This document shows, in pieces, positions 24,833 to 34,600 of a DNA stretch of 64,000 nucleotides (position 1 is its first letter; the number at the start of each line of letters is the position of its first letter). Made by a program: the position numbers and the translations under genes. The notes under the pieces were generated by a model, which saw only the letters and a list, made by a program, of their open reading frames with translations, ran no database searches and was not told where the DNA came from. The DNA lies in NCBI RefSeq assembly GCF_000143415.4, contig NW_003314261.1:4380691-4444690 (forward strand). The letters run 5' to 3'. This DNA is from Selaginella moellendorffii (Eukaryota > Streptophyta > Lycopodiopsida > Selaginellales > Selaginellaceae).

Positions 24833-25254
24833 ATGGCATGCGGCCCCACGCCATTCAAGAGATAACGCCAGATGACGCCGAGCATTTTTTGGTGCATTTT
24901 TTGGGATCAAAATTGCATGAGCCCACATGCTTGAACGTCACATCAAATCCTCTGACAATTTATTTAGCTGAACATTTGGCATTTTTGGAAATACAAGATG
25001 CTTTGGAATATCCAATCATGCATGGTATAAATATAGCGAGGGTATTAAATGATATCCCAATCATGATCTTTCTTTTGGATTTCGCGTGCATGCAGTCCGA
25101 GGAATGATGACGTTGCGGATTTCTTTTGGATTTCACGCATGCGCGCGCCGATCCAGAAATTAATGGTGGCGCCCAAGTCCAAGAAATGATGACGTGGCGG
25201 GATTACCAACCGTCGTGACATTTCACACGTGTGAGGTTAGGTTTTGCATTTTGC

Positions 25255-25405
25255 TTCGTACTCGCGCTCGCATTGCGCTCCCACTCGCGCTCCCACTTCT
25301 CTACAGGTTTCTCGTGTGCATCGGCATCCACTCGCGCTTGCATCACACTCGCGCTCGCATCGCGCTTGCATCGCGCTCGTGTGCATCGGCGTCCACTTCA
25401 AGACA
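25255..25405. repeat. Degenerate CTCGCGCTCGCATYGCG repeats upstream of the plus-strand gene
   Basis: Words CTCGCGCTCGCAT, GCGCTTGCATCG and GTGCATCGGC alternate over 150 bp. It mirrors the similar GCTCGCAA-rich array near the other divergent gene (22540-22745). Confidence 0.65.
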
Positions 25406-25598
25406 CACCCAGTTTGTAACTTCGCCGCCAACTCCGCCGCCCACTCCGCCACCCACACGCAGCCCACTTGGCATCCCGGAAGATTTCAGCGCCACTCTCC
25501 AACTGTAAGTGGCAGAGTAGCCTTGCTGCTACGATCCGCTGCACACACAGTGCATATTCGCCAGCGAGTCCGGTTGTCACGCCTCCATTCGGCTTCAA

Positions 25599-28500
25599 AT
25601 GGTAAGTCTTTTAGGCCAAGTAGAAAATGGCATGAGGCCACATGCCATTCAGTAGCAACATTGGCATGCACCGATTGGGCTCTCGAGTGCAGTCCGGTTA
25701 CAGATGGCGTGTAGCCTCACGCCATCTTAGGATGCAGCCTCAAGACATCTGATGCAGTGGTGAATGGCGTGTGGCCTCACGTTATTTCCAGCTACTAGCT
25801 TTTCATCTGTCAGCTCTAATTGTTGTGCATTTCTGAACAGGCGAGGAATTGCGTTCTTCTTCCAGCCACTGTCAATGTGGATGCAGAGAAGGGGGAGGAG
25901 CTCACCAGTTGGACTTTTGGGATGGAAGGCGAGGATCTGAGGCTGTACAACACAGATGGTGGGAGAAAAGAATGCATGGGGATCCTCATCCAAGTGACAG
26001 ACACTCCATGCAGTTCCATGCAAGAATATGGACTGGCACTTGTGGTAGAGACAGCGTCTGCCTTCAAGATCCACCTTGCACATCCTAGCGGCTTCCCGGA
26101 GGGGGGCAGCGGCTATGAGGAATTCCTAGAGGGAGCTAGGGAGAGGTTGTCCAGGAGGCCCACAATTTTAAAGACGCTGCGGGTCTATGAAGATCACATG
26201 GAATCCACGGACCTCACCTACGGCGATGTTCAAAAACTATATTCCAACATTGAGCCGTTGAGAGTGACTCCAGTTCGCGAAGCAAAGGGGAAGGGGGTCG
26301 ATCTGGAAACTACCTCGAAGCAGAAAAGGGTGGTCACGCTCAAGCCGACGTCCGACTCTCCTGCTCCAAAAAAGAAGCTACTCAGTGATGCCATTGCCTC
26401 GGGTTCGAACACTACACCCACCAAAAAGAAGAACCGCAAAGAGCAGAAAGAGCAAGAAGAGGCAGCAAAAATCGTCGCAGATAATAGTACTTGTTACTAT
26501 TCCAACAAAGTATATACAATCGACGTGAGCCGTATCGACATCCAAAGCAAATACAACCACAGGCTAGTATCTGATGAGTGGGTGGAGAAACTGAAGCAGA
26601 AGATGCTGGCAAGTCCAGTAACACCCGACATCGCAGACGTGATCCCCTACTACCAAACAATGAAGGGCGAGACGAGGTTTCCAGACTTGATCAATAGGAA
26701 GGTGTTGGACGATCAGAACATCCGGTTCTATGCCATCTCCGGGCAGCATTCTAGCTTGGCGATGCAAGAGATAGTTGTGGATATTATGGTGGGCGAGGAG
26801 GTGAAGAAAGTCTTCAAGACAAGAGTTGTCCGCCTGATAAAAGGCAACTCGCCCCTCCGATCTATCATATACATCTCCCACGCGCAGAATGTCAAGCAAG
26901 AAACGTGCTACAAATCGGGTCTGCACGAGACATTGGCACGAACACGGAAGCTCTGGGTTCAACTGAAGAAGCCACAAAAACCAGGACAAGGACGTGCATT
27001 AGCAACTAGCGCCTGGCAGGTAAGCCTCGTTGTATGTGGCATAGCATGTGGCCTCACGCCATTTCCATTGCAGGAATTCTCGAGTCTTCTCTCGAAAACA
27101 CTGGGGGTCAATGACACACTCAGCATCCATAACATTCTACTCGCGACAAAAGTTGTTTTTGACAAATGGGTAGATGTGCTGAGGAGGTACCATGACGGGG
27201 AGTTGCCAAACTCAATGGGTGTGGAGGACGGCCGGAAGCCCAATGATTTGAAGCTCAACGCCTTGCGTTTCTCGCGGTCTCTAGACGACGACGACCTTCT
27301 GACAGTGGCTAATGCTCTTCTACGTGGTGAGGTTGTCTTCAACAAGACCAAAATGACTCCCGGCCATATTGTGACATATGAGGACTTGTGCACGACTCTG
27401 AGAGCTCGTGCGCTATTGAAGGATTGGATCTTCGAGCAAGTGGCCGTGGAGAGGGTGAGCATCGACACCACGCAAGAGATGATGGAAGCGCTGGAGTTGT
27501 CAAATGAAGACATCGACGAGTACGTGAAGGGGGCCCCCAAGTTCATCGATCTGCTGCGGGATGCCACGAAAAGTAAAGCTGAGAAGTTGGATCAGTATCC
27601 AAATTTCATTAAGATTGATGTCGACCGCCGGCTTCAGAAACAGCTCGACCCCGCAGTAGAGGCCTATCGAGAACCTTACCGGGTATACTTGAATTCGGAT
27701 GAGGATAAAAGGTGGAGGAGCATCATTTCCCGCGGAGATGAGCAGGTCAAGAACATCTTTTGTGTGATGGACTTCACAAACGAGGAGATCACTCATGCAG
27801 ACGAAGTCAGCTCCATCATTGACTTAATGGTGGGACTTGGGGAGGTGGAATCTTCAGTCCACTATATGATCTACGACTCCGAATCCTATCACAAGTTCTG
27901 GAAGGCCTTGAACGAGGTGAAGGCTCGGTTGAAAGGCAAGGAGATGCGGGAGATCCATGGGATAATGGCTAAGAAGAAGATACCGACGAATGTCCGCATC
28001 TTCACACTCGCCCTTGTTATTGGTCCTGCAACAGAGTGGGACTGGAGTGACTTCCCAGCTTCATTCGACAAGGCCAATCGAATTGATCTGAGGGAGGTCA
28101 ATTTACCCGTGCCTGAGGAACTGAAGACGGCTATGGAGCTTTCGAATCCAAAGAAAGCTCCAGGTGCAGCATGGGAAATGCTCAGCTGGGTCTTCAATGC
28201 AATAGCGGGTGGGTCACCTGCTTCCGACTCCAAGGGCAAATGCGTTGTCGAGTACAACTGCGGCGGACTATTCTTTCGAGCCGCACTACTCAAGGGTGTC
28301 CCGTGTGTTGCAGTGACAAACTCCATTGAAGAGGTGACTTCAATGGAGCATATAATTACAGTTGCCAAAGAAAAACAGTATCTTCTCTACGAACCTGGTG
28401 AGTACGCACTTTAAGTTTAAATGTTATCTCACAAGCTCTGTATGCAGGAGCGTGGCCACCCCCAGATGCTGAAACGGCGTTAACAGCTACTGTTGAAGAT

Positions 28501-31221
28501 ACCCATGTTGGGCCGAGCTCACAACCTGCACAAGGTAAGGTCACGTGAGGCCTCACGCCATTTTGATTATAGATCGTTGTGAATATTCAGACACGAGGAC
28601 TGAAAAGCGCACTGGTGGCGCATCGAAGAAGGACAAACAGACAAGCAATAGGAAAAAAGGAGGTACAAATTATATTTGCAATGGCGTGTGGTCTCATGCC
28701 ATTCCTTGCAGGAGAAACTTCTTCAAAGGCAAAACAGGCAAGCACCAGCCAAGCTCAAACTGACAGTGGTCATAAAAAGCGAAAGCACGTTGGACAGTCG
28801 TCGAGATCAGAGGCGTTTGATTCGAAAAGGAAGAAGGGCAACGAAAAGATGATAGGTAATGCCTCGCGGTTATGGCGTGTGTGCTCATGCCATTCATTGC
28901 AGATCAAGGGCTGAGTGAAAGCAGGCAGTCACCACCTCATGACTCAGATTCCTATGGCAGACTCCCCTTCCCCAATCTCAATGGAGAGGTACAATAGATG
29001 AGGGATGCTTTTCAAGTCAGGGCCACGTTTTTCTCATCTCATCGTCTTCGAAGGGTGCAAGAACGTGCAGAAACCATGTTAAGACAGTCGGGTGAGGATA
29101 CGGTCCTAGGTCACGCACTAAAACAGGCTATGGATGTCTTGTATTTTGAGATGGAGACTCGGCCAGATGATTTTCCCAAGATGGTCCTAGAAGAACAAGC
29201 CATCCAGCCTGAGGAGCCTATGGAAGAAATGCAGGAGGGGGATGAGGAGCCAGAGAAAGATAATGAGCAGGAAGAGCAGAAGGACGAAGAGGAGGACAAA
29301 GAAGAGGAGGACGAAGAAGAGGAGGACGAAGAGGACTTGGATGGTCCTCACAATGGTGACGATCACAATAACGACGACGACGATGATGACGACGATGGCC
29401 AGCCTGAGGTGGCCAAAGAGCAGCGGAGGAAGGTCATACAAGACAAACCATCAGGTAAATAATAATACATCCATTCCTAACCTTTTACCATTTCTAACAT
29501 TGTCCATGTAGGTCGCAGAGCAAATGGTAAGTAGAGATTATTCAGTTGAATTTACAAACTCTAGCCTTTAGTGTCGAGGAAGGATAGTGCCAAGCAAGGG
29601 TCAAAACGTCTGTCCAATCCTTCAGAATCAGCAGTGCGCTCAAGTGATATCGGTCCTAGTTCCTCAATAGCAGTTGATGGTAAATACAGTATAGTCGATT
29701 CAATGTGCTAATGAGTTTGTTTTTAGTAGCACGGGAGGATACCATCTCAATCGAAGGGAGATATTTGGACATGTATATGGATCCGCCAGTGGACTCTACT
29801 TGGCTGCAAGAGTCATCAGAGCTGGTGGAGGCTACTATCCATATCAACGCCAAGCAAGCTGACCACGCTCCACTTGATGCTGCCCATACCACTGAGTCAA
29901 TCTTGTCCACGTATCCAACTGACGGTGACCAGGCGCCATTGGACCCACATGAGGCCGCCCCAGCCGCCGAGCCGGTCGTATCCTCATTTCCAACGGACTC
30001 AACGTGTGCCCAATCGTCTGACTACGCGCCGTTGGAACCTCCCTACACCGCCCCTGCTGCCTGTTCGGTCATGTCCACTTTGCCAACGGAGGCACCAGCT
30101 GAAATGGCGTGTGATCACACGCCATCGGAACCACCCCATGCCACTGTTGAGCCAGTTGTACCAGAGTCTACAGCTGAAATGGCATGTGCCCACACGCCAT
30201 CGGATGCGATTGACCCCACATTGCAGAGGAGAGTATTTCCGCCCTTCACGTTTCCTCGACCAAAACCCTCTCAACGACCATCGGGAGCAACATTCGCTAA
30301 TATTGTAGATGGTAAAATTGACTTGTACCATTTTTTATGCTGACGCATTTCATTTCAGAGTCACGGCGAAGGTACTGTATCGTTTTTGATCTGAACAGTG
30401 TCCTTTTCTCCCATGAGCGTGGCTCGTCCTCGAATGTCATTGCACCCTCCAAAGCCTGCGGTCGCAAGTTGGTCAAAAGAGACAGATTCACATTAATCAC
30501 ACGGGAGAAACTGCGGGATCTAATAATGACCATGCGACACTTAAAACAGAGGGCCGGGTTCAATTTGCAATTGGGAGTTTGGACATCCATGATGCGCCAC
30601 AATGCATTAACGTTGCTACAGATGATGCACGATCAGACGCGAGTAATATTACCATTTGACTTTCTCCTAACGCAGGAGGATTGCTTGACTATGGTCCATG
30701 TGAGGGGTAGCAAGCCCATCTTCGTCAAGCCAGAGGCTGTAGTGATGAACCAGACTACTAGCTCAAGTGAAATCCTCATCATCGATGACTCGCCGATTAA
30801 AACTGCAGCAAACACGCACACATATGCAGTGCACCCCATCTCTTGCAGTATGGAAACTAGGGAGAAGAAACCGTATGTTCTGGGGGACCTTGCAAAACGG
30901 CTTGGAGCGATGGTGATAGAGAACCGGCCAGTCCAGGAGGTGGCTGCAGAAATCAACCAAATGGCAGATGGAACGGTATATCAGAAGCCATTTGATCGGA
31001 CAGACACCAGTCATCATTTATGGCATGTATATTGTCTAGCCAAGCACTATCCGCATTTCCATAATCTGCTCAACCGGATGGGTTCTTCGACCACTGAACA
31101 TGAGCGTGGACGTATTAGAGAAGAGATGGCATTACTATTGGGTTTAAATCTTGATAGTGTGGAGAGTGATGAAATTCCAAGATTATTGTATAGGCGTTGG
31201 AGGCAAAAAATAACAGTCTGA
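25599..31221 (+). CDS. Transposon-borne fusion: ParB-like + methylase-like + acidic linker + FCP1-type HAD phosphatase domain (one in-frame TAG)
   Basis: Splicing 25599-25601, 25841-27019, 27074-28397, 28448-28534, 28573-28662, 28712-28855, 28903-29454, 29512-29526, 29572-29679, 29727-30311 and 30359-31221 gives one frame of about 1,649 codons with every junction in phase. Residues about 225-330 resemble a ParB/sulfiredoxin-like domain (YTIDVSRIDI, then FYAISGQHSSLAMQE). Residues about 700-800 resemble a degenerate beta-class DNA methylase, with a motif-I-like VVEYNCGGLFFRAALLKG but no intact DPPY. A Lys-rich, then strongly acidic linker follows (about 1050-1110). The C-terminus (from about 1363) is an FCP1/NIF-type HAD domain with VFDLNSVLF, GVWTS and LIIDDSPIK; the second Asp of DxDx(T/V) is Asn. 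TAG at 28995-28997 would end translation before the HAD domain unless read through. It may be two adjacent genes; function unknown. Confidence 0.65.
25602..25840 (+). other. Predicted intron directly after the ATG, carrying three palindromes
   Basis: The only ATG in frame with the upstream side is at 25599-25601, followed at once by GTAAGT; the acceptor TTCTGAACAG ends at 25840. Three full palindromes (25626, 25703, 25763) lie inside. Confidence 0.6.
27020..27073 (+). other. Predicted 54-nt intron carrying one palindrome
   Basis: The donor is CAG|GTAAGC and the acceptor CATTGCAG. The length is a multiple of three, so it can also be read through as 18 residues. Confidence 0.7.
28535..28572 (+). 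other. Predicted 38-nt intron carrying one palindrome
   Basis: GTAAGG...GATTATAG flanks a palindrome that makes up more than half of the intron. Two more such introns follow at 28663-28711 and 28856-28902. Confidence 0.65.
30103..30201 (+). repeat. Two palindromes inside an exon, encoding repeated EMACxHTPS peptides
   Basis: The palindromes at 30103-30126 and 30178-30201 are translated as EMACDHTPSE and EMACAHTPSD, part of a wider Pro/Ala-rich repeat (PSEPPHAT, APLEPPYTAP) in the linker before the HAD domain. Confidence 0.75.
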
Positions 31222-31639
31222 GATGGCATGTATTTATTTAAAAATGTAACTTATTATGGCATGGGGTTCCATGCCATTGTATTAATATTAAAAGACAATT
31301 CTTTGAGAGGATTTGCATTATACTAGAAGTGTTACAGCATGTTATTGGAAGTCTACGAAGTTGTTTTATTAATAATGGGAAAGTAAAGATTGAATGGGGA
31401 CTTGGGCTCCACCTAGACTCGGAGCAACTGAGCCAATATTAAAAGGATGGAAAGAAATTGGATGACGATGACAAGGAGAAGAGAGAGGTGAAGCAGTGGC
31501 AGGGGGAGGAGAAGTGATTGAGTAGACATTTCCTTGTTTAAAATAAAATGGCATGTGCCTCAATGCAGTTGAATTTTGTTATATTTATATACTATATAAA
31601 GGTTTGGAAACCTTATTTTACAAGTGGGATAATGACAAT

Positions 31640-31663
31640 TCCCACTTTAACGAAATAGAGCTT
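31640..31663 (-). repeat. Right terminal inverted repeat of the 13.4-kb transposon
   Basis: On the minus strand it starts AAGCTCTATTTCG and matches 18228-18251 over 24 bp without mismatch. Confidence 0.9.
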
Positions 31664-34600
31664 GATGGCTTAACGTGAGGACATGGGTACTCCACCAGCT
31701 AGCATAGAATGGAACTTGGGCTTAGACCCAAGTTATATGCAAAATCGTAAGCAAGAACTAAACTATGCCTCAGGATGGTCAACCATGCCCAACCTACCCA
31801 CTATCCCTACTATATATTTGGAACCCCCCACCCCCACCCCTAGGAACACACGCTTTGGGCTTTCACCCCAAGAGTTAGTCTCTGGGACAAACTCGAAATT
31901 TACTAAATATGGAATGTCCTTAGATTATGAATTTGGATACAGAACAAACACTATTGTGTTTAGGACAATCTCTACATTTTGTAAATATGCTAAATGAACA
32001 AATTTGAACACTTTCCATAAATAGCATTTGGGACCGAATTGAGACTAACACAAAGGACATGATAGTGAGGGTGTTTGGCAAACACATTAAGCTATCATTT
32101 AGCAAATATTGAGGGACTAATCTCAATATTGTGGGGGTTTTTGATATTAGCAAGTGCAAGCCAATGACACAAATTTCTCAAATTAGGTCGAGTATGCTCA
32201 GCAAGAAATACATATAGTTCCTACCTTATGTTTATCCAATTTAAGTGCATGTTCATTGACTAGTTTCTCAACTAGCTCAAGTGGGAACTGATAACAGGTC
32301 TAGCAATACTAACCTCCTGCTGTCGTAGCAGTAAGGAAAGAATATCCAAAAATATTAGCCAACAAGTAACTTTTGATACCCAAAGTCACATTTGCGACAC
32401 TTTCCCCCCCTTAGGGAAGATCGATATCCTTATTGATGCATACTTCAGTCTAGACCATTGCCAAGGAAAAAACTCCAAAAAAAGTTCACGGTAATCACAC
32501 TATATGAGAAATGCACCAACTTAAATGAGTAGGGTAACCTCCTTATTTAACGTGGATGCGCTACTAACTCAGACACCTTCTAGCTGTCACCGACAAGGAA
32601 ATGACCAACAGAGTTAGCCACCCTTGCTGCTCTATGTGTCACTCAACTTACAAAAGTGTGATATGCCACTGCCTGCATGTGGCATAGAGAGAGAAGCCAA
32701 AGGCCTCAACCCTCATGAGCAAAGAAACCAAACCCGTCGGTAAGGTTTAAATAGACTACTGTAAACAGATAGTTAGAATTGTTTATATGGTCATACACTT
32801 TTTAACGGAATAAAGAACATTGGTAGAGAGGCAGGTGATGTGACCAGTCAACAGTAGCTACTTTATGACTAGAGATTTCACCATGCACACGAAGTGTCGA
32901 AGCTAGTCTACTTATATTGGCCAAAAATCAATAGATGGACAATATCAAAGTCATAGACAATGATATCTTAGAGTCTTAATTATCAGTGAATATATCTTAG
33001 ATTAGAATAAAAAAGTATTCCAAATAAGTTATCATTTAATAAACTAATATTATAGTATAGGAACCACCAAGATCATTATAATTAGTAAACATAGGAATCA
33101 CCATTCAATAAAAATTTAATAGCAAGGATATCATCAAGGAAACTCAATGATAAAATTTGACTACTGAAGATGGCAGATAATATGCCAAACAACTTACTAA
33201 AGATAGCTTAAAGAACACAAAGTATCATTGATTGGCAAACAAAATGCTCGCAAATATATTACTCTAAGAAAATAACATTCTAATCTATCAAAACTAACTC
33301 GAGCAATAATTAATATAACAAAATGAATGTGGTAAGACCAACAAATACTCATTCATGCCAACTATCGCATCAGCTAATTTGAATAGATCCTGGTCAATAA
33401 TATGAAGGACCTCAAGTTTCTTAAGTGTTAGCAACATCTTACTGATATCTCAAACCCAAGAGACCAATCCAAAGCAAACCACAAAGAACATGTGGTATTG
33501 CAAAAAGCCAAAAGTCATCAAAGAGAACAACTAAGTATTATAAAAGATCATTAATCATCCCATCAAAAAAAGATATGTAAAATCATTGTCAAAGAACAAA
33601 TTCACCATTCTGAAGAATAGCAAATCATTTTATATTAACAACAATCAAGCAAAACCTCTAATAAGGATAATCAATTATCTTAAATGATAGTCAACCATCA
33701 CAATGATTGCTAGATGCAAATATTAACTTCATCGAAGCTAATGAGTCAAAATACCTTCCCCTAACAATTTTTAACAAATGGAACAATGAGCATAAAAACT
33801 CAAAGAACCAAAAACTTAAAGAAGTTTATAGCCAAGTCTTGCTTAACAATGATCACAAGTGTTGCATGAATTAACTTCAATGCTAAAGAAGAAGTCATGG
33901 TACAGCCCACAATATCCTTCTCAACACATCCATAAGCTAAACTTCATAATGCCAAAGCTAATGAAGAGCATGTCTGCATTAATCTAAAAGCTAAGCATAA
34001 TGAAGCTATGCTCAACAAGTGATCATTAAACGATCCTCTATGAATCCATTTATAGCAAGATGCAACTCACTTCATAACAAGTATAAAAAGAATTATCAAT
34101 GATCAATATATTCTAACTTAAATTCAATAAGGATTCAAACATTCCAATATCAATCATTAATTCTTCCTCTCGTAAAGTTAGTATAGTCCACGATTGAATC
34201 ACTTTTCAAGGAAAAGTTTAGAACTCAACCTTGACTAAGCAATCTCGTTTAGAACACAATTAACTCAACTTACCACTCAACTCATTTGAACGTCAATATA
34301 GTTGCTAACTAGCAAATGCATAAATGCCAACAACACAAAGCCATAGCCAAATCATCAACACTATCTTCATTGAGACTAATGAAACTCAATATCAATATTA
34401 CAGAGAGACATCTCATCCTACTTAAATCTCAATATCAACAATGTCAACAACAAAGCATCACTTCAATACCACCAACACCATAACAAAGCTAATAGAAAGC
34501 AAAAGTGAATTACCACTCAAAACTCTTTAGCAACCAAGTTAACCAAAGTTGAAGATACTTTAATTAGTATCTGAGACCAATCAACAATACTCAACTACAG

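Larger units (their letters stand above)
18768..31571. repeat. Dispersed 22-24 bp palindrome family, about 25 copies
   Basis: Consensus ATGGCRTGNGGCCNCAYGCCAT. Near-full copies: 20163-20186, 20221-20244, 22058-22083, 22129-22152, 22163-22187, 22335-22358 (a perfect palindrome), 22433-22456, 24832-24855, 25626-25649, 25703-25726, 25763-25786, 27041-27064, 28542-28562, 28680-28703, 28871-28894, 30103-30126, 30178-30201 and 31255-31278. Half or weak copies: 18768-18793, 18829-18845, 23051-23070, 23121-23143, 24012-24032, 24081-24103, 24911-24931, 31223-31233 and 31548-31571. They lie on both sides of both genes, in introns and in one exon. I saw none outside the 13.4-kb element. Possible roles are binding sites for an element-encoded protein or hairpins in RNA. 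Confidence 0.9.
18228..31663. mobile_element. 13.4-kb DNA transposon with 24-bp TIRs and two divergent genes
   Basis: The first 24 bp (18228-18251, AAGCTCTATTTCG...) are perfectly repeated in inverted form at 31640-31663. The element splits an LTR of LARD copy 2, so its ends can be read against the intact LTR of copy 1. The flanks GGTG (18224-18227) and GATG (31664-31667) are a possible 4-bp target duplication with one mismatch. Inside are a DUF7869/transposase-like gene on the minus strand, a ParB-like/HAD-phosphatase fusion gene on the plus strand, and about 25 copies of a short palindrome not seen outside. I cannot assign it to a named superfamily. It resembles KDZ-type and other large eukaryotic elements only in size and cargo. 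Confidence 0.85.

Noticed and set aside
3500-28997. Recoding of TAG as Gln to explain the TAG-only stops
   Set aside because: Host-type genes here end in TAG normally (60245, 49805), so deamination at CHG sites is the simpler reading.
29111-29441. Leu/Val-rich minus-strand frames resembling membrane proteins
   Set aside because: They are antisense to the acidic linker of the plus-strand gene; Glu/Asp codons read backwards give Leu/Val/Ile.
18768-31571. CRISPR array as explanation for the palindromes
   Set aside because: Spacing is irregular (tens to thousands of bases), there are no equal-length spacers, and the context is eukaryotic.
18228-31663. Assignment to the Zisupton/KDZ superfamily
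   Set aside because: The large size and TIRs fit, but I cannot see the KDZ transposase signature, and the possible target duplication is 4 bp rather than the 8 bp reported for Zisupton.
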